Origin: Lewinellaceae bacterium
GTDB taxonomy: Bacteria > Bacteroidota > Bacteroidia > Chitinophagales > Saprospiraceae
Direction of reading: 5' to 3'
NCBI GenBank assembly: GCA_020636075.1
Contig: JACJYO010000002.1
Location: 310,001 to 374,000, forward strand
DNA: 64,000 bases
Shown: in pieces, positions 1 through 8,887 of the stretch
Layout of the letters: each line of letters starts with the position of its first letter
How positions within the stretch are numbered: position 1 is the stretch's first letter
The notes under the pieces: generated by a model
The model's database searches: none
Seen by the model: the letters and a program-made list of their open reading frames with translations, nothing else
Told to the model about the DNA's origin: nothing
Translations under genes and position numbers: made by a program

Positions 1-390
1 GCCCCGGTATGGCGTGGCTGGCACGTGCTGAAACGCGACGATCAGGGCCGTGAACGCTGTACAGCTTGCGGCTTGTGCGCGGTTGCCTGCCCGGCTGAAG
101 CCATCACGATGACGGCAGCCGAGCGCGAAAAAGGAGAAGAAAGCCTGTACCGCGAGGAGAAATATGCGGCCGTCTACGAGATCAATATGTTGCGCTGCAT
201 ATTCTGCGGCTTGTGCGAAGAAGCCTGTCCAAAGGAGGCCATTTTCCTGACCGACCGAATCGTGCCTTCCGACTATGTGCGCCAGAATTTTATTTTTGGA
301 AAAGACCTTCTGGTGGAAGGCACTACACCTGAAAAAAGGATCGATGTGACCAAACGCCAGAAACATATCGTGGAAAAACAGTGGCTGTAA
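1..390 (+). CDS. nuoI: NADH-quinone oxidoreductase subunit I (3' part)
   Basis: This is the iron-sulfur subunit of the peripheral arm of respiratory complex I, which passes electrons from NADH to quinone at the inner membrane. The reading frame is open from the first base, so the N-terminus lies outside the window; the GTG at 25 is internal. Two 4Fe-4S ligand motifs are visible, CTACGLCAVACP and CIFCGLCEEACP, which carry clusters N6a/N6b in the family. The residues before the first motif (GWHVLKRDDQGRERC) match the usual NuoI context. It is followed by nuoJKLMN in the standard order, consistent with one operon. The identification is firm; only its length cannot be judged. Confidence 0.95.
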   Translation, partial: APVWRGWHVLKRDDQGRERCTACGLCAVACPAEAITMTAAEREKGEESLYREEKYAAVYEINMLRCIFCGLCEEACPKEAIFLTDRIVPSDYVRQNFIFGKDLLVEGTTPEKRIDVTKRQKHIVEKQWL

Positions 391-429
391 TCAAAATCCT
401 GTAAATCGAGAAACGAACTACCAACACAC

Positions 430-930
430 ATGAGTCTGACTGTATTTTTGATATTGGGATTGGCGTCCGTGATTTTCTCGCTGCTCATGGTTTTTACCAA
501 AAATCCGGTGCACAGCGTCATTTTCCTGATCCTGACCTTTTTCTCCATTGCGGGCCAGTATGTCTTGCTGAATGCGCAGTTTTTGGCGGTCGTTCATATT
601 ATCGTCTATGCCGGCGCCATCATGGTCTTGTTCCTGTTCGTGTTGATGCTGCTGAATCTCAACACCGATGCCGAGCCCCGACAATCCAGTCGCTGGAAGC
701 TTGGAGCCGCCATTGCGGCGGGCATGTTGCTGGTTACCCTGGTTGGCGCGCTGAAAGGCGGCATTAAATTGAACATGCCGGAAGAAAGCAACCCCTATGT
801 CGGCCTCGCCCAGAATTTGGGCAAAAGCCTGTTCACCGATTTTGTCGTTCCGTTTGAAATTGCCGGCATTTTGTTTCTGGCCGCTATGGTTGGAGCAGTG
901 TTGTTGGCTAAAAGGGACGTAAAAATATAA
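430..930 (+). CDS. nuoJ: NADH-quinone oxidoreductase subunit J
   Basis: This is a membrane subunit of complex I, 166 residues with about five hydrophobic segments. The conserved stretch HIIVYAGAIMVLFLFVLMLL, typical of NuoJ transmembrane helix 3, is clear near residues 56-75. It lies 39 bp after nuoI and 10 bp before nuoK, in the usual operon order. The ATG at 430 fits the family's normal N-terminus. Product length is normal and no key segment is missing. Confidence 0.95.
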   Translation: MSLTVFLILGLASVIFSLLMVFTKNPVHSVIFLILTFFSIAGQYVLLNAQFLAVVHIIVYAGAIMVLFLFVLMLLNLNTDAEPRQSSRWKLGAAIAAGMLLVTLVGALKGGIKLNMPEESNPYVGLAQNLGKSLFTDFVVPFEIAGILFLAAMVGAVLLAKRDVKI

Positions 931-940
931 GCACGAAGTT

Positions 941-1261
941 ATGCTGGATGTAATTAAAACTATTCCCATCGAATACTATGTATATCTCAGTTCGCTGCTG
1001 TTCTGCATTGGGGTGTTTGGCGTGCTGATCCGCCGGAATGCCATTGTCGTGCTGATGTGCGTCGAGTTGATGCTAAATGCTGTGAACCTGATGCTCGCGG
1101 CCTTTTCGACCTACTTGTCGGATGAACAGGGGCAAATCATGGTTTTTTTCATCATGGTAGTAGCGGCGGCAGAAGCCGCAGTGGGTTTGGGCATTCTGGT
1201 TATGGTTTTCCGGAACACCAAAACCACAGATATTTATAAACTGGATAAGCTGAAATTTTAG
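941..1261 (+). CDS. nuoK: NADH-quinone oxidoreductase subunit K
   Basis: This is a small membrane subunit of complex I, 106 residues with three transmembrane helices, homologous to Mrp antiporter subunit C. The family signature NAIVVLMCVELMLNAVNL is present near residues 33-50. It includes the glutamate in helix 2 implicated in proton transfer, and a second glutamate occurs in VVAAAEAAVGLGI. It sits 10 bp after nuoJ and 11 bp before nuoL. Start and length agree with the family. Confidence 0.95.
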   Translation: MLDVIKTIPIEYYVYLSSLLFCIGVFGVLIRRNAIVVLMCVELMLNAVNLMLAAFSTYLSDEQGQIMVFFIMVVAAAEAAVGLGILVMVFRNTKTTDIYKLDKLKF

Positions 1262-1272
1262 CGCAGGCAAGC

Positions 1273-3179
1273 ATGAAAACACTTTTACCACTCATACCAT
1301 TTCTCCCATTTATCGGCTTCGCCGTAAACGGGCTGTTTGGGCGAAAGTTGTCCAAAAATCTGGTCGCCATTATCGGTTCGGGTACCTTGCTGGTTTCCTT
1401 CCTGCTCAGTGTAACTTATTTTAACGAAGTGGCATCTGCCGGGCCAATCCAGCACACCTTGTACAACTTTATCACCGTAGATAGCCTCCACGTGGATTTT
1501 TCATTCCTGGTCGATCAACTATCGGTCTGGATGATGCTGATCGTGACCGGAGTCGGTTTTCTGATCCATGTGTACTCCATCGGTTATATGCATGATGACC
1601 CTGGGTTCTGGAAATTTTTCGCCTACCTGAACCTGTTCATTTTCAGTATGCTGTTGCTCGTAATGGGCGACAACCTCATCATGTTGTTTTTGGCTGGGAA
1701 GGCGTCGGGCTATGTTCGTACCTGCTGATTGGATTTTGGTACACCAATACGGACTTCACGAAGGCCGCCCGGAAAGCATTTATCATGAACCGCATCGGCG
1801 ATTTGGGCTTGCTGTTGGGTATCTTCCTGATCTTCAAAACCTTTGGAACACTCACCTATGCTGAAATATTCAGCCGCCTAGCAACGGTAAATCCGGACAC
1901 CGGGACCATCACTGCAATTTGTCTGTTGCTATTCATAGGCGCCATGGGCAAAAGCGCCCAAATCCCGCTGTACACCTGGTTGCCCGATGCGATGGCCGGC
2001 CCAACTCCCGTATCCGCGCTGATCCACGCAGCTACCATGGTCACGGCAGGTATTTACCTGGTCGCACGGTGCCATCCGCTGTATAGTTTGTCGCCCGACG
2101 CTTTGAATGTGGTGGCATTTATTGGTTTGACCACCTCAATTTTTGCCGCGCTGATCGGATTGCGGCAAAACGATATCAAGAAAGTACTGGCCTATTCAAC
2201 GGTTTCCCAGTTAGGGTTAATGTTCGTGGCCTTAGGCATGGGCGCTTATGTGACGGCCATGTTTCACGTAACCACGCATGCCTTTTTTAAGGCGCTGTTA
2301 TTTTTGGGTGCCGGTTCTGTTATTCATGCTATGGGCGGCGAACAGGATATTCGAAAAATGGGTGGCCTGCGAAAAGCATTACCAATTACTTTTTGGGTAT
2401 TTCTGATTGGCTCTTTTTCCATCAGTGGCTTCCCGCTGTTAGCCGGTTTTTTCTCCAAAGACGAAATTTTTGCCAACACCTTCGCTGCCGGTGGCAACTG
2501 GTGGTGGGCTTTTGCAGCTGTGGGTGGGTTGTTGACTGCGGTTTACATGTCCCGCCTGCTGTTTGTCACCTTTTTCGGGCAATTCCGCGGTACGGAGGCC
2601 CAGGCAAAGCATCTTCATGAAAGTCCGGTGGTGATGACGGTGCCGCTGATGATCCTCGCGGTTTTATCCGTCATTGGTGGTTTTCTGAATGCACCGCATA
2701 TCCTGCACATTGGTCCGCCGCAATGGATGGCGGGATTCCTGGAACCTGTAGTTGGCAACGTTAATCTGCACCATGGCGGTGAAGCACACCACCTGGCAGC
2801 AAGTACAGAATGGACACTGATGTCTATAAGTACCAGCCTGGCTGTAGCCGTTATACTTGTTTGTTACTATTTCTATGTGGTCAAACGCAGTGTGCCGGTG
2901 GCTAACGAGGCGCAAGGGCGCTTTGCTACAATTTTGTCCAACAAGTTTTATGTGGATGAGATCTATGATTTTTTAATTGTGAAGCCGGCGGAAAAACTTT
3001 CCCAGTTGCTGTACTACTACGCCGATATTCAGGCAATCGACGGGCTGGTGAACGGTGTCGGCAAAGGTGTCCGGGGGCTGGGCGCCCAATTCCGGAAAAT
3101 CCAAAACGGCAATATTGAATACTACCTGTTGGCTATGGTGGCCGGGGCTGTTTTATTGTTTTTGACGCTGCACCTGTAA
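1273..3179 (+). CDS. nuoL: NADH-quinone oxidoreductase subunit L, with a one-base frameshift
   Basis: NuoL is the large antiporter-like, proton-pumping subunit at the distal end of complex I. The gene is read in two frames here. Frame one runs 1273-1728 and ends in an aberrant tail (AGKASGYVRTC). The correct continuation, WEGVGLCSYLLIGFWYTN, lies in the next frame and runs to 3179. Family members read FLGWEGVGLCSYLLIGFWY at this point, so one G is missing from the run at about 1692-1693. Restoring it gives about 635 residues, the normal NuoL length. The second part keeps the antiporter core (TWLPDAMAGPTPVSALIHAATMV) and the long C-terminal helix. Because the rest is intact and the deletion is in a short G run, a sequencing or assembly error is more likely than a true pseudogene. 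Confidence 0.88.
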
Positions 3180-3183
3180 AATT

Positions 3184-3229
3184 TTTCCATTCTCAGCCCA
3201 GCCATTAATGGCTGGGCTGAGAATGGAAA
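3184..3229. repeat. perfect 46-bp palindrome between nuoL and nuoM
   Basis: Two 23-bp arms meet without a loop at ATT/AAT (centre between 3206 and 3207), and every base pairs. It sits 4 bp after the nuoL stop and 31 bp before nuoM, inside the operon. In RNA it would form a very stable hairpin. There is no T-run behind either arm that would make a classical terminator on the + strand; a TTTTT precedes the left arm. It may be an mRNA-processing or stability element, a partial terminator, or a cruciform-prone repeat. Confidence 0.9.
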
Positions 3230-3260
3230 CGGCAGGTTTTGAAAAAATATCATAAGCAAA

Positions 3261-4736
3261 ATGTCCATTCTTCTCTTCATACTTCCCTTTATCGCAGCGA
3301 TAGCCTTGCTGGCTACCCGGCATTTACCTGCGCGCCCGATTGCCTTAACGGCAACGTTGGCAAATCTCGTCGTGACCATCGCAGCTTTGAGCACGTTCAA
3401 TGGGGACGGCTCGTTCAATTACGAGGTCAATTTCCCCTGGGTAGCCAGTGCCGGTATCAGTTTCCGGTTGGGCCTGGATGGTATCAGCATGCTAATGGTG
3501 CTGCTAACCAACCTGTTGGCGCCATTGATTGTACTCAGCAGTTTCAACCAGCAATACAATCTGGAAAACCGCTATTTCGGCCTAGTGTTATTGATGATCG
3601 GCGCATTGAACGGTGTATTCATGGCGCTGGACGGCTTGTTGTTTTACATTTTTTATGAGCTGGCGCTGATTCCTATTTATTTCATTTGTGCCATTTGGGG
3701 CGGTGCCAATCGCATTCAGATCACCCTCAAATTTTTCATATACACCTTTGTCGGCTCACTGTTCATGCTGGTGGCATTGCTGGCGGTATACCTGAAGACT
3801 CCGGCAATTGCATTAGAGAATGGCCTTCCGGAAGCGGTGCACTCGTTTGCCTGGGAAGACCTGGTAGCGGTACAATTGGATCCGACGACAGCGTGGTGGG
3901 TTATGCTTGGCTTTTTTCTGGCCTTTGCGGTCAAGATGCCGATTTTCCCTTTTCACACCTGGCAGCCCGACACCTACACAACTGCACCCACAGGAGGCAC
4001 AATGTTGCTTTCCGGGATCATGCTGAAAATGGGCGTCTATGGGGTGGTGCGCTGGATGGTCCCGCTGGCGCCGGAAGCCCTGCACGGCTGGGCGCCGGTA
4101 TTTTTGGGTCTGGCGGTTATCGGGATCGTATACGCCAGCCTGATTGCTTTTAAACAAAGCGACCTGAAACGCCTGATCGCCTATTCATCTATTGCACACG
4201 TCGGCCTGATTGCTGCCGGGGTGCTGGCCTGGAACAAGGCAGGTATGCAGGGCGGCATGATCCAGATGCTCAACCATGGAATTAATGTCGTCGGATTGTT
4301 TTTTGTGGTGGATTTGCTCGAACGCCGGATCGGTTCGCGCTCCTTGTTCGACATGGGGGGGATAGCCCGCTCGGCGCCAAAGTTTGCCACGCTGTTTATG
4401 TTGGTACTGCTGGGCTCGATAGCAGTGCCCTTAACGAATGGATTTGTCGGCGAATTCCTGTTGCTCAATGGCGTGTGGAATTACAATTCCACATTGGGGG
4501 CTGCGGCAGGTTTGACCATCATCCTTGGCGCGGTGTACATGCTCCGCGCCTATGGCCTGGCTATGTTCGGCGAAACCAACAGGCATACCAGCGAATTTGC
4601 CGACATCGGCCTGCGAGAATGGATCGTATTGGGTTCGCTGGCAGGATTTGTCCTGATTTTTGGCTTTTTCCCTCAACTTATCCTGAACCTAACTGACGGC
4701 AGCGTCAATAAAATTTTAGGTGCTGTTCAATTTTAA
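3261..4736 (+). CDS. nuoM: NADH-quinone oxidoreductase subunit M
   Basis: This is an antiporter-like proton-pumping membrane subunit of complex I, 491 residues with about 14 transmembrane helices. Recognisable family motifs are FRLGLDGISMLMVLLTNLL, the FYELALIPIYFICAIWGG segment with the essential helix-5 glutamate, and FHTWQPDTYTTAPTGGTMLL. It follows the palindrome after nuoL and precedes nuoN by 3 bp. Length and start are normal. Confidence 0.95.
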   Translation: MSILLFILPFIAAIALLATRHLPARPIALTATLANLVVTIAALSTFNGDGSFNYEVNFPWVASAGISFRLGLDGISMLMVLLTNLLAPLIVLSSFNQQYNLENRYFGLVLLMIGALNGVFMALDGLLFYIFYELALIPIYFICAIWGGANRIQITLKFFIYTFVGSLFMLVALLAVYLKTPAIALENGLPEAVHSFAWEDLVAVQLDPTTAWWVMLGFFLAFAVKMPIFPFHTWQPDTYTTAPTGGTMLLSGIMLKMGVYGVVRWMVPLAPEALHGWAPVFLGLAVIGIVYASLIAFKQSDLKRLIAYSSIAHVGLIAAGVLAWNKAGMQGGMIQMLNHGINVVGLFFVVDLLERRIGSRSLFDMGGIARSAPKFATLFMLVLLGSIAVPLTNGFVGEFLLLNGVWNYNSTLGAAAGLTIILGAVYMLRAYGLAMFGETNRHTSEFADIGLREWIVLGSLAGFVLIFGFFPQLILNLTDGSVNKILGAVQF

Positions 4737-4739
4737 CCA

Positions 4740-6125
4740 ATGACATCCCTACTTGTACTATTCTTTACCGCGGTTATAGCCCTTTTTGCCGGCTTGTTCA
4801 AAAAACGCCAATGGTTGCAACCCCTGGCGCTGGCAGGCACCGGTGTGGCATTTGGCATTGCACTGGTCGACATCAACACCAGCTCTGCCTTCAATGAGCG
4901 GTATGCTTCGATGCTCCAATTTGACACCTATGCGCTTGCATTTACTGTTGTGGCTTTGCTGGCAACGGCATTGATATTTGGTTTGAGCCGCTGGGGGTTT
5001 CGCGAGTTATCGGATACCCTCGGCGATAATTATGCGCTATTTCTGTTCAGTTTGTGTGGCGCCTTGTGCATGTTTTCGTTCACCAACATGGTCATGTTGT
5101 TTCTGGGTATTGAAATCCTGAGTATACCGCTGTATGTGCTAGCCGGTAGCCGCCGCGATGACCTAAAATCCAACGAAGCCGCGCTGAAGTACTTCCTCAT
5201 GGGCGCTTTCGCTACGGGCATTTTATTGTTTGGAATCGCCCTGGTTTATGGTTCAACAGCCAGTTTTGATCTCCACCAGATTCATGCAGTGATCACAGCC
5301 AACGGGCACTCGCCCAATATGCTCAGTGCCGGGATTTTACTTATCCTGATTGGCCTGAGTTTCAAAGTTTCCGCCGTTCCGTTTCACATGTGGGCGCCGG
5401 ATGTGTACACGGGCAGCCCGACGATGATCACTGCGTTTATGGCCACGGTGGTAAAAACTGCCGGTTTTGCCGCTTTTTACCGTCTGTTCAGTACAGCGTT
5501 TACCGGCGCCGGTGATTTTTGGGAAGTTGCCGTGGCGATGGTTGCCGGCCTCACCCTGGTGCTGGCCAATACCACAGCTATTTTTCAGGTTAACTTCAAG
5601 CGCATGATGGCTTATTCATCTATCTCGCACGCCGGGTACCTCATGCTGGCCATTCTGGCTGCCGGGCAGCCGGGAGCCGGTGGGGCGCTTTTGTATTATA
5701 CGCTGGTGTATTCCATTGCTACGGTGTGTGCTTTTGCCTGCTTTTTGCTGGTTTCTGAGCAAAACCTTGATGAAACATTTACAGCCTTCAATGGGCTAAG
5801 CAAAAAACAACCGTTAATCGCTGCAACAATGGCCGTGGCCATGCTCACACTTGCCGGCATTCCGCCCACAGCCGGATTTTTTGGAAAATATTTCCTGTTC
5901 ACCGTTGCCTTCGAGCGGTATCCCTGGTTGGTGGTATTGGCAGTTATAAATGCTGCGGTTTCTATTTATTATTATTTCAAAGTGATAATTGCCATGTACT
6001 TCAGTCCGGAGGAAAACGCCTATGAAGTTAAAATACCCTGGAGTATCCGGCTGACTTTGGCCGCAGGCCTGATATTGATTGCCTTGTTAACGCTCATGCC
6101 CTCATCGGTGTATAACCTGATTTAA
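4740..6125 (+). CDS. nuoN: NADH-quinone oxidoreductase subunit N
   Basis: This is the third antiporter-like membrane subunit of complex I, 461 residues. Diagnostic stretches are FLGIEILSIPLYVLAGSRR, with the conserved helix-5 glutamate, and FKVSAVPFHMWAPDVYTGSP. The MMAYSSISHAGYL motif follows. It is the last recognised nuo gene; the next gene, a lipoprotein, begins only 4 bp later and could share the transcript. Start and length match the family. Confidence 0.95.
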   Translation: MTSLLVLFFTAVIALFAGLFKKRQWLQPLALAGTGVAFGIALVDINTSSAFNERYASMLQFDTYALAFTVVALLATALIFGLSRWGFRELSDTLGDNYALFLFSLCGALCMFSFTNMVMLFLGIEILSIPLYVLAGSRRDDLKSNEAALKYFLMGAFATGILLFGIALVYGSTASFDLHQIHAVITANGHSPNMLSAGILLILIGLSFKVSAVPFHMWAPDVYTGSPTMITAFMATVVKTAGFAAFYRLFSTAFTGAGDFWEVAVAMVAGLTLVLANTTAIFQVNFKRMMAYSSISHAGYLMLAILAAGQPGAGGALLYYTLVYSIATVCAFACFLLVSEQNLDETFTAFNGLSKKQPLIAATMAVAMLTLAGIPPTAGFFGKYFLFTVAFERYPWLVVLAVINAAVSIYYYFKVIIAMYFSPEENAYEVKIPWSIRLTLAAGLILIALLTLMPSSVYNLI

Positions 6126-6129
6126 TAGA

Positions 6130-7302
6130 ATGAAATTTTTGATTACGATTAACCGTTTGCTTGTGCTCATCGCACTCAGTGTTTTCATGGCATGTGGTCA
6201 GGGGAAACCGAATCAGGAAGAGGCCAATGTAGCAAACGATTCAAACGCTGAGCCGGAATTTTTTCTATACCTCGTAAATACAGGTCAACTCCAACTGCGC
6301 AAGGAAGCCTCGCTTTCCGCCGAAGTTGTCAGCACAGTGCCTCAAGGCACAATTCTTTTTAGCGAAGGCGTCAAATCCAGCAAATCCATTCAGGCCGAAC
6401 TGGATGGCGTTTCCTACGAGACGCCGTTTTACGAAGTAAGCGATGCGTCCGGCGTCAAAGGTTGGGCATTGGGCGGAGCATTGACCGCTGTGTACCGGGG
6501 GACGGCGGAGGAGAAACCCGATGTTGGTCAGATTTCTTCTTTTGCAACTTACTTAAGCAATCTCAACCCGACCGATTTCAAAAGCGGTGGTAAAGCCTGG
6601 ACCTATGTTGAAGAAAACCTCAGCGAAGCAACCGGCGCACTGGCGGATGCCATTTTTGTGACATTGGAGGCGTACATGCATCGGGTCGAACGAAAAAGTG
6701 ACCTGGCGAATTTAGCAGTCCCGGGACGATTTAGTCCCGAAGAGATTGAGGCGATATTCATGAGCAACTTTGATGCGGAAAGCAATCCATTTGCAAAAGC
6801 ACTTACTGCGAATGGCTTCAGAATGGCCGCTGCCGACGAGATGATCTTTGCGGTACCCGATTTGCGCAGATTTCAGGATTATTTCAGTCCGCGTGTGTCC
6901 CCCCCCATGCAACGATACCTGAACCAACGCACATCCGAACAGCGCGTGCCGTTGCTCATGGACGGGAATCTTAGGGTCCCGTTATCCAATTTTGCTGACC
7001 TGGCAGTTTTTTGGGAAAAATTCAATCGGGAGTATCCAAAATTTTTGAAATCTGAAGAGACGCAAATTTCGGAGCGCTGGTTTCGGAATGCCGTGCTCCG
7101 GGGCACCGATAAAAAACCGCTATTTAATCCCGAGAACCATCAGGTAAATATGGATTTTCGTCTGGCATGGACCTATGTTCAAAATGACCTCGCTGGCACT
7201 GAAATGGAGCGCCTGGTCAACCAGATGGTTATGCTTTGCCAGGAAAACGAATGGTCCCGGAGTAAAAAAATTGACGATTTTCTGGCAAAATTGCAGGATT
7301 AA
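6130..7302 (+). CDS. SH3-like domain lipoprotein, function unknown
   Basis: This 390-residue protein has an N-terminal hydrophobic stretch ending in FMACGQ, a weak but plausible lipobox with the cysteine at about residue 22, so it is probably a lipoprotein. Residues about 40-110 resemble a bacterial SH3 domain: an LQLRKEASLSAEVVSTVPQG stretch is typical of SH3_3/YgiM-like domains. Such domains usually bind peptides or the cell wall. The remaining 270 residues are helix-rich and I do not recognise them. It starts 4 bp after nuoN, so it may be read through from the nuo operon, although a role in complex I is not known. Downstream lies a glycosyltransferase on the same strand. Confidence 0.75.
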   Translation: MKFLITINRLLVLIALSVFMACGQGKPNQEEANVANDSNAEPEFFLYLVNTGQLQLRKEASLSAEVVSTVPQGTILFSEGVKSSKSIQAELDGVSYETPFYEVSDASGVKGWALGGALTAVYRGTAEEKPDVGQISSFATYLSNLNPTDFKSGGKAWTYVEENLSEATGALADAIFVTLEAYMHRVERKSDLANLAVPGRFSPEEIEAIFMSNFDAESNPFAKALTANGFRMAAADEMIFAVPDLRRFQDYFSPRVSPPMQRYLNQRTSEQRVPLLMDGNLRVPLSNFADLAVFWEKFNREYPKFLKSEETQISERWFRNAVLRGTDKKPLFNPENHQVNMDFRLAWTYVQNDLAGTEMERLVNQMVMLCQENEWSRSKKIDDFLAKLQD

Positions 7303-7338
7303 GTCAATCGTAAACCGGAACGTCCATAACACAAATTC

Positions 7339-8880
7339 ATGCATCCAGGCCTTTTACTCGCATCCAGCACACTCTGTTTCCTTTGGAGTTTATGGCTGTT
7401 TTTTTCAAAAAAACAGTACAGCGCCGGTGTATGGGCCTTGTGTTTGGCGGCATTTCTTCTGCGACTTTACATGGCATTGGTCGACCCCTTTTTGCACGAT
7501 TGGGATGAACGGTTTCATGCGTTGGTTGCCAAAAACATGATTGTTGAACCCTTTCGGCCCATGCTTCGGGTAAATCCTATTTTGCCCTATGACTTCACGG
7601 CTTGGTGCTGCAACCATATTTGGGTACACAAGCAGCCGCTGTTCCTTTGGCAAATGGCGCTGTCGATGAAGGTGTTTGGCGTCAACGAATGGGCATTGCG
7701 TCTGCCAAGTGTTATCCTCAGTTCTCTGATGACCTATTGGACCTATCGCATCGCCCTGATCTGGACAAAGGATCAGGCAACAGCCTTTTTGGCAGCCTTG
7801 CTGAGCACATTCTCGTATTACCAACTCGAACTGACAGCCGGCTACCTGAGCCTCGACCATAACGATTTGGTTTTCACCACCTATGTGACCGCTGGCATTT
7901 GGGCTTTTGCCGAATACACCCAAAAACCGGGAATGCGTTGGGCCTTGGTTGCCGGCATATGCACCGGACTTGCCATTCTTGTAAAATGGCTAACTGCTTT
8001 GGTGATTTTTGGCGGTGCAGGATTATACCTGCTTAGCCAGCGCGACCAATGGAATAATTGGCGCTTTTACAAACATTGGCTTTCGGCTTTTGCTCTTGCA
8101 CTGGTCATTATGGCGCCCTGGCAGTTGTACATTTTGCAGTCGTTTCCTAAAGAAAGTGCCTGGGAGTACACCTATAATTTCAAACACATCACCGAACGCC
8201 TGGGAGCATTTACAGCGGGTGATCCGTTGTACTATTTGAAGTATCTGAATGAGCATTTCGGAATATTGCTCCTGCCGTTTTTAGTATTTGGAATGCTGCT
8301 TGTTTTGCTTTCCAAAAAGTATGAACGGCGCTACAACCTGCCCATGCTCGGGATGGCAGGCGTATTCTACCTGTTTTTTTCTTTGGTCGTAGAAACCCAA
8401 ATGCCGGCATTTACCTATCCGGTAGCGGCGGTGATTTTGGTTTTGATAGCTGCGGGTTTGGAGCCCTGTATCCGATTGGTTGTCGAATCCTGCAAACCCA
8501 ATTTACAACTTGCGATCCGGGCTGTGCTTTTAGTTTTAGTAGCATTGGCCAGTTTGCAGCCTGCGCAATTGCGATCGAACCACAGCCGTGCAAATCCTGC
8601 ACGCCAGGCGAAGATTCACAATACTCAGATTTTCAAAAATCTGGATCAAACAATAGCGGCAGACGTCGTGGTGTTTAATTGCAAAAGCTTTGAAGACACC
8701 GAGCTCATGTTTTATCAAAAAAACAACGCCTACCACTGGTATCCAACGGAGCCCCAGTTAGATTCTCTGTTGGCGAATGGGCATAAAATTGCTGCGTTTC
8801 AAAGCCATACCAACCAGGGCTTGCCCGAGTATATGACCAATAACCCCAGGGTTCGGGTCATTCAACAAGAAATGAAATAG
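7339..8880 (+). CDS. GT39/ArnT-like membrane glycosyltransferase
   Basis: This is a 513-residue polytopic membrane protein of the dolichyl-phosphate-mannose/ArnT superfamily (GT-C fold, PMT_2 type). These enzymes move a sugar from a polyprenyl-phosphate donor to a periplasmic acceptor. The first periplasmic loop carries HDWDERFHALVAKNM (residues 53-67), whose acidic pair corresponds to the catalytic acidic motif of the family. About 10-11 hydrophobic helices follow. The acceptor cannot be told from the sequence; lipid A, a surface polymer or a glycoprotein are all possible. It is convergent with the histidine kinase gene, with only 7 bp between the stop codons. Confidence 0.85.
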   Translation: MHPGLLLASSTLCFLWSLWLFFSKKQYSAGVWALCLAAFLLRLYMALVDPFLHDWDERFHALVAKNMIVEPFRPMLRVNPILPYDFTAWCCNHIWVHKQPLFLWQMALSMKVFGVNEWALRLPSVILSSLMTYWTYRIALIWTKDQATAFLAALLSTFSYYQLELTAGYLSLDHNDLVFTTYVTAGIWAFAEYTQKPGMRWALVAGICTGLAILVKWLTALVIFGGAGLYLLSQRDQWNNWRFYKHWLSAFALALVIMAPWQLYILQSFPKESAWEYTYNFKHITERLGAFTAGDPLYYLKYLNEHFGILLLPFLVFGMLLVLLSKKYERRYNLPMLGMAGVFYLFFSLVVETQMPAFTYPVAAVILVLIAAGLEPCIRLVVESCKPNLQLAIRAVLLVLVALASLQPAQLRSNHSRANPARQAKIHNTQIFKNLDQTIAADVVVFNCKSFEDTELMFYQKNNAYHWYPTEPQLDSLLANGHKIAAFQSHTNQGLPEYMTNNPRVRVIQQEMK

Positions 8881-8887
8881 GCGATTC

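Noticed and set aside
1785..3179. Second part of nuoL as an independent gene
   Set aside because: The upstream bases in the same frame continue the NuoL sequence without interruption, so it is one gene split by a missing base.
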